From JAVBNA01 sp031551875 (GTDB lineage Bacteria; Bacillota; Clostridia; Oscillospirales; Acutalibacteraceae), in assembly GCA_031551875.1 (NCBI GenBank), contig JAVBNA010000001.1, forward strand, positions 1 through 64,000: a DNA stretch of 64,000 nt, read 5' to 3'. This document shows, one piece after another, positions 1 to 8,045 of this stretch; positions within the stretch are counted from its first letter, which is position 1; each line of letters starts with the position of its first letter. Below the pieces are notes generated by a model, which saw nothing but the letters and a program-made list of their open reading frames with translations, did not search any database and had not been told where the DNA came from. The translations under genes were made by a program, and so were the position numbers.

Positions 1-40
1 TGTTGCATTTTGGGCATCTGAATTGGTATACTTTCTGCAT
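1..40 (-). CDS. Partial zinc-ribbon protein, 5' end only
   Basis: Reading leftward from 40, an ATG opens a frame of 13 codons, MQKVYQFRCPKCN, that runs off the window edge. A GAGGAG ribosome binding site lies at 46-51, five bases before the start. The CPKC pair is a typical zinc knuckle. Nothing about function can be said from 13 residues. It would be the next gene of the integrated element, divergent from the excisionase-like gene. Confidence 0.4.
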   Translation of the reverse strand, partial: MQKVYQFRCPKCN

Positions 41-166
41 GAGAACTCCTCTTTCTTTTGGGAGGTACGCGTTTTGTAGCAGAAACATTGTACCACTAAG
101 GATGAGGGGTTCTCAACTTTCATTTAACTTTACAATACGGCATTTGTGAAAAGGAGATCATAAAAA

Positions 167-358
167 ATGGCAGAGACAGATTCTTTACAAAATAAAAAAT
201 TCTTAAATGTAACCGATGTAGCTGAAATTTTTAACATATCAAAAAGCAGTGCATACCGTATAATCAAAAAGCTCAATGATGACTTAAAAAAGTCTGGAAA
301 AATAACAGTTTCCGGAAAAATATCGTCAAAGTATTTTTATGAAAATGTTTACTTGTAG
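167..358 (+). CDS. Small helix-turn-helix protein, excisionase-like
   Basis: A 63-residue protein with a central helix-turn-helix of about residues 14-40 (LNVTDVAEIFNISKSSAYRI), followed by a short basic segment. Size, position directly before the integrase and the DNA-binding fold suggest a recombination directionality factor or a small element-borne repressor. An AAGGAG site precedes the ATG by several bases. It is AT-rich like the integrase and unlike the chromosomal genes to the right. Excisionase function is inferred from context. A simple regulator of the element is equally possible. Confidence 0.65.
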   Translation: MAETDSLQNKKFLNVTDVAEIFNISKSSAYRIIKKLNDDLKKSGKITVSGKISSKYFYENVYL

Positions 359-408
359 TAGTTCCTGTATGGTATAATGGTTGCGTGGTAGCAAGAGGAG
401 GTGCGTTA

Positions 409-1467
409 TTGCCTACCTACAAAGACGCAAAAACCGGATTATGGTATTGCAAATTTGTATTTTCAGATTGGACGGGAAATAGGAAACAAAAAAAGAAAAT
501 GGGGTTCAAGCTGCAAAAAGAAGCAAAAGCATATGAGGTGGAATTTTTGCAAAAGGCACACGCTTCATGTGATATGAATCTTTCATCAATCGTTTCGCTA
601 TATATGGAAGATTGCAAGGCTCGATTAAAGCCAACTACTTATGCTGGCAAAGAATTCCTGATCAATACTCATGTATTGCCTTTCTTTGGTTCTATGCCCG
701 TCAATACAATAACTGCAACTACAATCCGAAAATGGCAAACAGAAATGATGTGCAATAACAACAACTACAGTGAAACTTATTTGAAAACGATTCATAATCA
801 AGTATCCGCTATTTTTAATTTCGCCTGTAAGTATTATAAGCTTCCTGAGAATCCTGCTCGATTGTGTGGTTCAATGGGAAGAAAAAACGCAGATTCAATG
901 CAATTTTGGACAATTGATGAGTTTAAGCGATTTATAGCCAGTGTTGACGATAAGATGGTTTCAACGATTGTCTTCAGCTTATTGTTTTGGACAGGAATGC
1001 GTTCGGGCGAGATGCTTGCATTAACTTTGAATGACTTTGATTTTGAATCGAAAACCGTTTTAATCAACAAGAGCTATGCTCGATTAAAAAATGAAGATTT
1101 AATTCTTGAACCAAAGACACCAAAAAGCAAACGAAAAATCGCATTGTCTCCGTTCTTATGTGATATGATAAATGAATATGTTGAAAAGTTAGTTTATTAT
1201 GATCCAATGGATAGGCTTTTCAATATCACAAAATATTATTTGCAACATGAAATGGACAGAGGCTGTAAAAAGAGCGGAGTTAAAAGAATACGAGTCCACG
1301 ACCTCAGGCACAGTCATGCGAGTCTGCTGATTGAAATGGGATTTTCGCCATTGTTAATCAGTGAGCGCCTAGGCCATGAGGACATCAAAACGACTTTGCA
1401 AACTTACTCCCACCTTTATCCTAACAAACAGGCAGAGGTGGCAGAGAGGCTGCAAGGTTTATATTAG
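409..1467 (+). CDS. int: Tyrosine recombinase / integrase
   Basis: Site-specific recombinase of the phage and conjugative-transposon integrase family, expected to insert and excise the element at the guaA 3' end. The N-terminal arm-binding part (opening PTYKDAKTGLWYCKF) is followed by a SAM-like core-binding domain and a C-terminal catalytic domain. The catalytic set is visible: Arg in FWTGMRSGE, Lys in the PKSKRK region, HDLRHSH (H-x-x-R), LGHED, and the nucleophile Tyr in LQTYSHL near the C-terminus. The start chosen is TTG at 409, seven bases after GGAGG at 397-401 and matching the usual family N-terminus. A GTG at 385 would add eight residues but sits upstream of that site. The length of about 352 residues is normal and no catalytic residue is lost. 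Confidence 0.93.
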   Translation: MPTYKDAKTGLWYCKFVFSDWTGNRKQKKKMGFKLQKEAKAYEVEFLQKAHASCDMNLSSIVSLYMEDCKARLKPTTYAGKEFLINTHVLPFFGSMPVNTITATTIRKWQTEMMCNNNNYSETYLKTIHNQVSAIFNFACKYYKLPENPARLCGSMGRKNADSMQFWTIDEFKRFIASVDDKMVSTIVFSLLFWTGMRSGEMLALTLNDFDFESKTVLINKSYARLKNEDLILEPKTPKSKRKIALSPFLCDMINEYVEKLVYYDPMDRLFNITKYYLQHEMDRGCKKSGVKRIRVHDLRHSHASLLIEMGFSPLLISERLGHEDIKTTLQTYSHLYPNKQAEVAERLQGLY

Positions 1468-1509
1468 ACCTTTCTTGTGTACCTTTCGTGTACTCAAGGG
1501 AAATGCAAA

Positions 1510-1545
1510 GCCCTGCAAACCCATTGTTCATGCGGTTTGCAGGGC
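1510..1545 (-). terminator. Stem-loop between int and guaA
   Basis: A perfect 12-bp stem (1510-1521 with 1534-1545) encloses a 12-base loop. Read on the minus strand it is followed by a T-rich stretch, as expected of a rho-independent terminator for the purB-purA-guaA operon. It may also stop integrase transcripts from the other side. It lies inside the presumed element junction, so whether it belongs to the element or to guaA is open. Confidence 0.7.
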
Positions 1546-1554
1546 ATATAGAAA

Positions 1555-1590
1555 CTATTCCCACTCAATTGTCGCAGGTGGCTTAGAAGT
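1555..1590. other. Presumed attachment site at the 3' end of guaA
   Basis: The last codons of guaA (ending ATIEWE) are the known target for several guaA-specific integrases, and this sequence is next to an integrase gene that points toward it. The core and crossover point cannot be fixed, because the matching repeat at the far end of the element is outside the window. The coordinates are therefore approximate. Confidence 0.5.
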
Positions 1591-3084
1591 CACGTCATAC
1601 ACAATCCGGTTGATGTGTCCTACCTCATTGACAATCCGGCTAGAGGCTTTTGCAAGCACATCATAGGGGATTTTAGCCCAGTCGGCGGTCATAAAGTCGG
1701 TCGTGGTCACACCACGAAGCGCAACGGTGTAGTCATACGTGCGGCAGTCACCCATGACGCCCACGCTTCTCATGTCAGTGAGGACGGCAAAATACTGATT
1801 GATTTCCCGGTCAAGTCCCGCCAAACGAATTTCCTCACGGAAGATCGCGTCCACCTCGCGCAAAAGGTCAAGCTTATCTTTGGTGATCTCACCGATTACA
1901 CGGATGCCGAGCCCGGGTCCGGGGAAGGGCTGACGCCAAACCAGAAAATCAGGAATTCCCAACTCAAGTCCGGCTCGGCGTACCTCATCCTTAAAGAGGT
2001 CGCGAAGAGGCTCTACTAGTTCAAGCGCAACATCCTCCGGCAGGCCGCCGACGTTGTGATGGCTTTTAATGACGGCAGCATCACCTACGCCACTCTCAAT
2101 CACATCCGGGTAAATTGTACCCTGGCATAGGAAATCCACCTGTCCGATTTTCTCCGCTTCCTCTTCAAACACGCGGATGAATTCCTCGCCGATGATCTTG
2201 CGCTTGCGTTCAGGATCGGTCACGCCAGCAAGCTTTGAAAGGAAGCGCTCCTGCGCGTTGACGCGGATAAAGTCAATGTCAAATTGACCCTTGAATACCC
2301 GCTCGACTTCGTCGCCCTCGTCTTTGCGCATCAGGCCGTGGTCAACGAAAATGCAGGTCAGTTGCTTGCCCACCGCCTTATGAACCATCACGGCGGCCAC
2401 GGACGAATCCACACCGCCAGACAGCCCGCACAGCACGCGTTTGCTGCCGACCTGTTGTCTGATTTTTTCCACGCCGTCAGCCACAAAGGAGGACATCAGC
2501 CAGTCTCCCGTGCATCCGCAGACGGAGTAGAGGAAATTTTTAAGCATGTCCTTTCCCTGAACCGTGTGCTGCACCTCAGGATGAAACTGCACGGCATAGA
2601 GTTTTTTTTCTGAGTTGCCCATGGCTGCGACAGGACAATCTGCCGTCTTGGCCAGCACAGTGAATCCGGCGGGCGGGGTCTCAATGAAGTCAGTGTGGCT
2701 CATAAAACAGTCGGTGACCAGTTCAACACCGTCAAAGAGGCAGTCGTCCAGGATGCTGACACGGGTGGCGCCGTATTCCTTGACTTCGGAGGTCTTGACC
2801 GTGCCGCCCAGCGTGTGAGCCATCAGCTGTGCGCCATAACAGATCCCAAGCACAGGAACGCCCATCGAAAAGAGTTCCGGGTCACATTTGGGCGCGCCCG
2901 GTTCATAAACGCTGTTAGGGCCGCCCGAGAGAAGGACGCCGATGTAGCCCCCATCCCAAATGTCGGAGTGTGTGGCGGTGTACGGCAGAATTTCACAGTA
3001 GACATTGAGGTCGCGGATGCGGCGGGCGATCAACTGGCTGTACTGGCCGCCGAAATCCAGAATCAGAATCTTTTGTTTTTTCAT
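1555..3084 (-). CDS. guaA: GMP synthase (glutamine-hydrolysing)
   Basis: Converts XMP to GMP using ATP and glutamine, the last step of guanylate synthesis in the cytosol. The class I amidotransferase domain is at the N-terminus, with the catalytic Cys in VLGICYGAQ at about residue 82 and the His-Glu pair in FHPEV near 167. The ATP pyrophosphatase loop SGGVDSS is near 224, and the C-terminal dimerization domain ends in the conserved ATIEWE. The length of 509 is normal. AAGGGAG seven bases before the ATG supports the start. It is the last gene of purB-purA-guaA, 12 bases after purA. The gene is intact, so element insertion restored or spared its 3' end. Confidence 0.98.
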   Translation of the reverse strand: MKKQKILILDFGGQYSQLIARRIRDLNVYCEILPYTATHSDIWDGGYIGVLLSGGPNSVYEPGAPKCDPELFSMGVPVLGICYGAQLMAHTLGGTVKTSEVKEYGATRVSILDDCLFDGVELVTDCFMSHTDFIETPPAGFTVLAKTADCPVAAMGNSEKKLYAVQFHPEVQHTVQGKDMLKNFLYSVCGCTGDWLMSSFVADGVEKIRQQVGSKRVLCGLSGGVDSSVAAVMVHKAVGKQLTCIFVDHGLMRKDEGDEVERVFKGQFDIDFIRVNAQERFLSKLAGVTDPERKRKIIGEEFIRVFEEEAEKIGQVDFLCQGTIYPDVIESGVGDAAVIKSHHNVGGLPEDVALELVEPLRDLFKDEVRRAGLELGIPDFLVWRQPFPGPGLGIRVIGEITKDKLDLLREVDAIFREEIRLAGLDREINQYFAVLTDMRSVGVMGDCRTYDYTVALRGVTTTDFMTADWAKIPYDVLAKASSRIVNEVGHINRIVYDVTSKPPATIEWE

Positions 3085-3096
3085 ACAGGTTCTCCC

Positions 3097-4371
3097 TTAC
3101 CGGTAAAGTATGTCTTCGCGTTTGGGGCCGTTTGATACAATGCGCACGGGAACGCCGAGCGATTTTTCCACGAACTGAATATAGCTCTTGCAATTTTCCG
3201 GAAGCTCAGCAAAGGTACGAATTCCGCGCACGTCACAATTCCAGCCGGGCAGCCGTTCTACTATAGGTTTACAGCGGTGCAGCAGGGGCGTGGGGGGGAA
3301 GGCGTCAATCCGCTGACCGTCCAGCTCATAGCCCACACAAACCGGGATTTCATCCATGTAGCCGAGCACGTCCACACAGGTCAGCGCCACAGAGGTTGCG
3401 CCCTGCACGCGGCAGCCGTAGCGGGAGGCCACGACGTCAAACAGACCCATGCGCCGCGGACGTCCGGTCGTCGCACCGTATTCGCCGCCGTCGCCGCCCC
3501 GGCGGCGCAGCTCGTCAGCTTCCGCGCCGAAAATCTCCGACACAAAGGCGCCCGCGCCCACCGCGCTGGAATAGGCTTTTACCACTGCGACGATCTCCTT
3601 GATTTCATAGGGGGGGAGGCCTGCGCCCACTGCGCCGTAGCCCGCGAGGGTGGAGGAGGAGGTCACCATGGGATATATGCCGAAGTCGGTGTCTTTCAGC
3701 GTGCCGAGCTGGCCTTCCAGCAGAATATTCTTCCCCTCTTTCACCGCTTGATACAGGTAGTCGAAAGTATCTGCGGCATAAGGTTTGACAGCGTCGCGCC
3801 AAGCAAGAAGCTGCGCGAAAACTTCGTCAAAAGTCAGGGCGGGTTTTCCATAAATACCTGTGATGATTTTATTTTTGTAGTCGAGCACGCCGGTCAGCTT
3901 TTCCTTTAAGTAGACCTCGTCAAACAGCTCGCACAGCTCAAAACCAATTTTTGCATACTTGTCCGAATAGAAGGGCGCAATGCCCGACTTGGTGGAGCCG
4001 AACGCTTTGTCCGAAAGGCGCTCCTCCTCGTACTGATCAAGCAGAGTATGGTAGGGCATGACGAGCTGGCACCGGTCGGACACCATAATGTTGGGCTTCG
4101 GCACCTTCCGGTCGACAAGCGACTGGATTTCATGGATGAGATTGTCCACATTAAGGGCAACACCGTTGCCGATGATGTTTTGGATGTGTCCGTAAAATAC
4201 GCCCGACGGAAGCTGATGCAGGGCAAACTTCCCGTAATCGTTGATGATGGTGTGCCCGGCATTGCTGCCGCCCTGAAAGCGGATGACCACGTCCGACTGT
4301 GCCGCAAACACATCGGTGATTTTGCCCTTGCCCTCATCGCCCCAATTTGCGCCGACGATTGCCTTGACCAT
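3097..4371 (-). CDS. purA: Adenylosuccinate synthetase
   Basis: Joins IMP and aspartate with GTP to make adenylosuccinate, the first committed step to AMP. The phosphate-binding motif reads GANWGDEGKGK at the N-terminus, with Asn where most family members have Gln. The FQGGSNAGHT motif that binds IMP follows, and the GTP-site region TTGRPRR is present. The start is set at ATG 4371, nine bases after GGGAG at 4381-4385. A TTG at 4380 would add three residues but leaves no spacing. The length of about 424 fits the family. It lies between purB (27 bases upstream) and guaA in one operon, so AMP and GMP branches are made together. Confidence 0.97.
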   Translation of the reverse strand: MVKAIVGANWGDEGKGKITDVFAAQSDVVIRFQGGSNAGHTIINDYGKFALHQLPSGVFYGHIQNIIGNGVALNVDNLIHEIQSLVDRKVPKPNIMVSDRCQLVMPYHTLLDQYEEERLSDKAFGSTKSGIAPFYSDKYAKIGFELCELFDEVYLKEKLTGVLDYKNKIITGIYGKPALTFDEVFAQLLAWRDAVKPYAADTFDYLYQAVKEGKNILLEGQLGTLKDTDFGIYPMVTSSSTLAGYGAVGAGLPPYEIKEIVAVVKAYSSAVGAGAFVSEIFGAEADELRRRGGDGGEYGATTGRPRRMGLFDVVASRYGCRVQGATSVALTCVDVLGYMDEIPVCVGYELDGQRIDAFPPTPLLHRCKPIVERLPGWNCDVRGIRTFAELPENCKSYIQFVEKSLGVPVRIVSNGPKREDILYR

Positions 4372-4398
4372 TTGATCCAACTCCCATTCTTTTTTCTT

Positions 4399-5832
4399 TT
4401 ATACGTGAACTTCCGCCGTTTGACGGGGAAGACTCGAATACGTTGCAAGCGCCCTGCGCACCTCGCCCTTTAGGAAATCCTCGGTCTGTGAGGCGGCGCG
4501 CCCGGTATACAGCGCGGGATCGAGAAGCGCTTCCAGCGCTTTGAGCGTCACGCCGAAAGCGGGGTCGCCTGCAATGCGTTCCAGAAGGTCGTTCCGGCCG
4601 CCCTCGCCCTTGACCACACGGGAGGCTTCCATGGAATGTACACGGATACGCTCGTGAAGCGCCTGGCGGTCGCCGCCGCGGTTTTTGACCGCGTCCATCA
4701 TGATGTTTTCGGTGGCCATAAACGGCAGTTCCTGCCGCAGACGCTGTTCGATCACCTTGGGATAGACCACCAGCCCGTCCGCCACGTTGAGATACAGATT
4801 TAAGATCGCGTCGGTGGCGAGAAAGGCCTCGGGGATGCTCAGACGTTTGTTGGCCGAGTCGTCCAATGTGCGCTCAAACCACTGCGTGGAGGCGGTCATC
4901 GCGCCGTTTAACGCGTCGGCCATCACATAGCGCGCCAGCGAACAAATGCGCTCGGTGCGCATAGGGTTGCGCTTATACGCCATCGCCGACGAGCCGATCT
5001 GGTGCTTTTCAAAGGGCTCCTCCACCTCCTTGAGATGCTGGAGCAGACGAATGTCATTTGCGAACTTGGAGGCGCTCTGCGCGATACCGCTGAGAAGGTT
5101 GAGAATTTGCGAATCGAGCTTACGGGGGTAGGTCTGTCCCGAAACGGCAAAGCAGGCGGCGTAGCCCATATTTTCCGCGATCAGGTGGTCAAGAAGCCGG
5201 CACTTCTCGTGGTCGCCGTCAAACAGCTCGAGAAAGCTTGCCTGGGTGCCGGTTGTCCCCTTGGAGCCCAGCAGCTTCTTTTTGGACAGCTGAAACTCGG
5301 CATCCTCGAGATCCATCAAAAGCTCCTGAATCCACAGGGTGGCGCGCTTGCCCACGGTGGTGGGCTGGGCAGGCTGAAAGTGGGTGAAGCCGAGAGTGGG
5401 CAGATCCTTATATTTGTCTGCAAACCCGGACAGCGCACGGATGACGCCCACCAGCTTTTTGACAATGATTTCCAGCGCCTCATGCATGATCAGAATATCT
5501 GTGTTATCGCCCACAAAGCAGGAGGTCGCGCCCAGATGGATGATCGCTTTTGCGGAGGGGCACTGCATCCCGAAGGCGTGCACATGCGCCATCACGTCGT
5601 GACGCACCTTGCGCTCCTGCTCCTCGGCGACATCGTAGTTGACGTCGTCAGCGTACCGCTTCATTTCGTCGATCTGCGCCTGGGTGATGGGAAGCCCGAG
5701 CTCCCGCTCAGCCTCAGCCAGCGCGATCCACAGCTTTCGCCAGGTGCGGAATTTTTTGTCAGGGGAAAAGAGATATTTCATCTCCTTGTCCGCGTAGCGG
5801 GCGGACAGGGGGGATTCGTAATTGTCCTTCAA
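4399..5832 (-). CDS. purB: Adenylosuccinate lyase
   Basis: Cleaves fumarate from SAICAR and from adenylosuccinate, so it works twice in purine synthesis. It belongs to the fumarase/aspartase superfamily. The signature loop is seen as GSSAMAYKRNPMRTE near residues 280-295, and the helix with conserved His residues as TLGFTHFQPAQPTT. The length of 477 is typical of the longer eukaryote-like clostridial PurB. The start codon is TTG at 5832, eight bases after AGGAG. It heads the purB-purA-guaA operon and is preceded by a good promoter on the minus strand. Confidence 0.97.
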   Translation of the reverse strand: MKDNYESPLSARYADKEMKYLFSPDKKFRTWRKLWIALAEAERELGLPITQAQIDEMKRYADDVNYDVAEEQERKVRHDVMAHVHAFGMQCPSAKAIIHLGATSCFVGDNTDILIMHEALEIIVKKLVGVIRALSGFADKYKDLPTLGFTHFQPAQPTTVGKRATLWIQELLMDLEDAEFQLSKKKLLGSKGTTGTQASFLELFDGDHEKCRLLDHLIAENMGYAACFAVSGQTYPRKLDSQILNLLSGIAQSASKFANDIRLLQHLKEVEEPFEKHQIGSSAMAYKRNPMRTERICSLARYVMADALNGAMTASTQWFERTLDDSANKRLSIPEAFLATDAILNLYLNVADGLVVYPKVIEQRLRQELPFMATENIMMDAVKNRGGDRQALHERIRVHSMEASRVVKGEGGRNDLLERIAGDPAFGVTLKALEALLDPALYTGRAASQTEDFLKGEVRRALATYSSLPRQTAEVHV

Positions 5833-5898
5833 GGGTGATTCTCCTAATCTGAAATTTTTTCCTGGAAAAAAGACAGTTGATCAATTTCCAACTTATTT

Positions 5899-5927
5899 AT
5901 TTTAAACTTTTTTTCAGCCAATTACAA
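5899..5927 (-). promoter_or_regulatory. Promoter of purB-purA-guaA
   Basis: On the minus strand a -35 box TTGTAA (5922-5927) and a -10 box TAAAAT (5899-5904) are separated by 17 bases, giving a start about 60 bases before purB. No guanine or purine riboswitch fold was recognised in the leader. The rest of 5833-6093 shows only AT-rich intergenic sequence. Confidence 0.55.
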
Positions 5928-6093
5928 GTTTTTCCGGCTCATTTCTTTTGTGTTGCGCCCACTATCGGAATTGTCCACCACAAGCCGTCCAAACTGCCAT
6001 GTAAAAGTGTCGATTTTTCCCAATGCAAAATCCGGCACCAATACGTAAACCTCCGCATAGAATGGAGTACCAAAAGAAAGGAGATGCTATTTA

Positions 6094-6714
6094 GTGGAAA
6101 TTAACGAAAATAAAGACTTTCATGGGAAAAAAGAGGAATGCTGTAAAGAGGAAAGACGAAGCGATAAAAAGTGCAGGGAGAACGAAAAACTGTGTGACAA
6201 ACTGAAGTTCCGTGCGGAGGGCCCTTATCCGAAGGTCAAAGTAAAGTGCGAGAACTTTGAGTACGCCCAAATTCTTTTGAAGGACTACGCGGGAACCGGT
6301 TCCGAGCTGACCGCGATTTTGCAGTATATCTACGGCGACAGCGTGCTCGGAGATCGTTATCCCGACGTCGCGTGCATTCTTGAAAAAATTGCGATTGTGG
6401 AAATGAGCCATCTTCACATGCTCGCCGAGGTAATCTATGACCTGGGTGTCAAGCCGAAATATCGCACGCTGACCGATGACTGCTGCAACAACTACTGGTG
6501 CGGGGACTTCGTCAATGACGACGAATGCATCTGCAAGATCCTCAAGGAGAACCTGGCGGGCGAAAAGGCCGCCATTGCCCAGTACAAAAGGCACATCGAG
6601 AAGATCTGTGACAAGGATATCCAGGAACTGCTCGGACGCATCATCGCGGACGAAGAAGTCCACGTTAAGATCCTGACCAAGCTTTTAAAGTGCTACTGTG
6701 AAGGCTGCGACTAA
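6094..6714 (+). CDS. Cys-rich ferritin-like diiron protein
   Basis: A 206-residue protein of the ferritin/rubrerythrin superfamily. Two helix pairs carry the expected iron ligands: Glu in GSELTAILQY with the EMSH motif, and Glu in GEKAAIAQY with DEEVH near the C-terminus. The first 45 residues are charged and contain several Cys, and more Cys occur as DDCC, YWCGDF, CIC and a CYCEGCD tail. No rubredoxin CxxC pair arrangement is evident. It starts with GTG at 6094 behind AAAGGAG (6077-6083). It stands alone, ending at a bidirectional terminator. It could be an oxidative-stress diiron enzyme, an iron store or a spore-coat-associated ferritin-like protein. The substrate is unknown. Confidence 0.75.
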   Translation: MEINENKDFHGKKEECCKEERRSDKKCRENEKLCDKLKFRAEGPYPKVKVKCENFEYAQILLKDYAGTGSELTAILQYIYGDSVLGDRYPDVACILEKIAIVEMSHLHMLAEVIYDLGVKPKYRTLTDDCCNNYWCGDFVNDDECICKILKENLAGEKAAIAQYKRHIEKICDKDIQELLGRIIADEEVHVKILTKLLKCYCEGCD

Positions 6715-6766
6715 GAACCGGATTTATCGGTTATAATCCTTGACTTTTTCACAATTCCTCCGAATA

Positions 6767-6806
6767 CAAAAACGGTGCTTCGGGCGAAAGTCCGAAGCAC
6801 TTTTTG
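6767..6806. terminator. Bidirectional terminator between the ferritin-like gene and asnA
   Basis: A 9-bp GC-rich stem (6775-6783 with 6792-6800) has an 8-base loop. It is flanked by A5 on the left and T5 on the right, so it can terminate both convergent genes. Confidence 0.8.
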
Positions 6807-6810
6807 TATG

Positions 6811-7830
6811 CTATAAAAGCGGGATGCCCGCCGCGGTACAGGAGAGCAGCATGTCCTCCGGCCAAACCGAGGTCTGCACCTCGCCGACATGTGCCTTGCG
6901 CAGGAAAAACATGCACAGACGGGACTGCCCGATTCCGCCGCCGATGGTCAAAGGCAACTCGCCTTCCAGCAGTGCGCGCTGGAAGGGAAGGGAGGCCCGG
7001 TCTTCGCAACCCGCCAGGGAAAGCTGACGGCGGAGAGCCTCCTCATCCACGCGGATGCCCATAGAGGACAGCTCAACCGAGCGGCCTAGCAGAGGGTAAT
7101 AAAAAAGGATATCGCCGTTGAGCGACCAGTCGTCATAGTCGGGCGCGCGCCCGTCATGCCGCTGTCCTGAGCGGAGAGCTCCGCCAATCTGTGAGATGAA
7201 CGCCGCACCCTTTTCCTTCACATATTTGTGTTCCCGTTCAGCAGGGGTAAGGTCGGGGTACAGATCCTCCAGTTCCTGTGAGGAGATAAAGGCGATTTCG
7301 TCGGGCAGAATACGGCCTGTATAGGAGTAACGCTCGGACACGAATTGTTCGGTGTTCTTAAAAACCAGATAGATGTCAAGCACAATGGAGCGGAGAAAGT
7401 CCTCATTGCGGTCGAGGCGTGTGATCACCCGTTCCCAGTCCCATTGGTCAACATACAGTGAATGCAGGTTATCCGTATCCTCGTCCCGGCGGATGGCGTT
7501 CATATCGGTATACAGGCCTTCGCCGTCGCAAAAGCCGTATCGCATGAGAGCCATGCGTTTCCATTTGGCCAGAGAGTGTACCACCTCATAAATTTTGTCC
7601 GGGCGTTCCTTAATGTCAAACGAAACAGGACGCTCCGAGCCGTTTAAGTTGTCGTTCAGTCCCGAATCTCGGTCGACAAAAAGAGGGGCGGAGATACGGG
7701 TCAGGTTGAGCGCCTTGGCAAGCTCCAATTCAAAAAAGTCTTTGATCTCCTTGATGGCCATTTCGGTTTCACGGATGGAAAGACGGGGCACATACCCATC
7801 AGGATAAATCATCTGCTTCACAGTCATCAT
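6811..7830 (-). CDS. asnA: Aspartate-ammonia ligase (asparagine synthetase A)
   Basis: Makes asparagine from aspartate, ammonia and ATP. The protein is a class II aminoacyl-tRNA-synthetase-like fold. Family blocks include the N-terminal LFVDRDSGLNDNLNGSERP, the EVVHSLAKWKR motif, GEGLYTDMNAIRRDE, YVDQWDWE, and the C-terminal LTIGGGIGQSRL motif 3. The length of 339 matches AsnA. An AGGAG lies immediately before the double ATG, and a GTG nine codon positions in would have better spacing, so the exact start is uncertain by a few residues. It is a single-gene unit with its own promoter. Confidence 0.96.
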   Translation of the reverse strand: MMTVKQMIYPDGYVPRLSIRETEMAIKEIKDFFELELAKALNLTRISAPLFVDRDSGLNDNLNGSERPVSFDIKERPDKIYEVVHSLAKWKRMALMRYGFCDGEGLYTDMNAIRRDEDTDNLHSLYVDQWDWERVITRLDRNEDFLRSIVLDIYLVFKNTEQFVSERYSYTGRILPDEIAFISSQELEDLYPDLTPAEREHKYVKEKGAAFISQIGGALRSGQRHDGRAPDYDDWSLNGDILFYYPLLGRSVELSSMGIRVDEEALRRQLSLAGCEDRASLPFQRALLEGELPLTIGGGIGQSRLCMFFLRKAHVGEVQTSVWPEDMLLSCTAAGIPLL

Positions 7831-7866
7831 CTCCTGTCCTTATAGAATAAAGTTACATTGTGGTTA

Positions 7867-7895
7867 AGTATACGCTTGTTTCCGTACAAATTCAA
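7867..7895 (-). promoter_or_regulatory. Promoter of asnA
   Basis: On the minus strand a -35 box TTGAAT (7890-7895) and a -10 box TATACT (7867-7872) are spaced by 17 bases, about 40 bases before the asnA start. Confidence 0.6.
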
Positions 7896-8002
7896 CCGTT
7901 TTTTGAATGAAGCGACGAATCGATCCTTCATTTTGCGTGATTCATCAAAAAAAGCAAGAGTGCAGATGTTTAACGATATTTAAACGGTAACAGGATTGAA
8001 AC

Positions 8003-8030
8003 TTGTGTTTTATCCCGTACATGTTATAAT
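8003..8030 (+). promoter_or_regulatory. Promoter of the zinc-ribbon/TPR gene
   Basis: A perfect -10 TATAAT (8025-8030) lies 16 bases after a weak -35 TTGTGT (8003-8008). The start would fall only a few bases before the ribosome binding site GGAAG (8035-8039), so the leader is very short. Confidence 0.5.
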
Positions 8031-8045
8031 AAAAGGAAGAGTGAT

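Larger units (their letters stand above)
1..1557. mobile_element. End of an integrated element (integrase module) abutting guaA
   Basis: This AT-rich stretch carries a zinc-ribbon gene fragment, a small excisionase-like helix-turn-helix protein and a tyrosine integrase whose stop lies about 90 bases from the guaA stop codon. Base composition changes sharply at the guaA boundary. Integrative elements and genomic islands that target the 3' end of guaA are established in other bacteria, and an integrase next to the attachment site is the usual arrangement. The rest of the element must lie to the left, outside the window. The other junction and a direct repeat of the guaA end cannot be seen, so the element type (ICE, prophage or island) is unknown. 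Confidence 0.75.

Noticed and set aside
39..116. Inverted repeat 40-51 with 104-115
   Set aside because: One mismatch and a 52-base gap; one arm overlaps the start and ribosome site of the partial gene. It could be a recombinase or repressor site, but nothing further supports it.
1468..1554. Possible attachment-site repeat within the int-guaA gap
   Set aside because: No internal direct repeat of the guaA end is present, so the true core cannot be defined from this window.
3277..3909. Open frame on the plus strand inside purA
   Set aside because: Antisense to an intact purA; no independent signals.
5833..6093. Purine riboswitch before purB
   Set aside because: No guanine/adenine aptamer core was recognised; only a promoter is visible.
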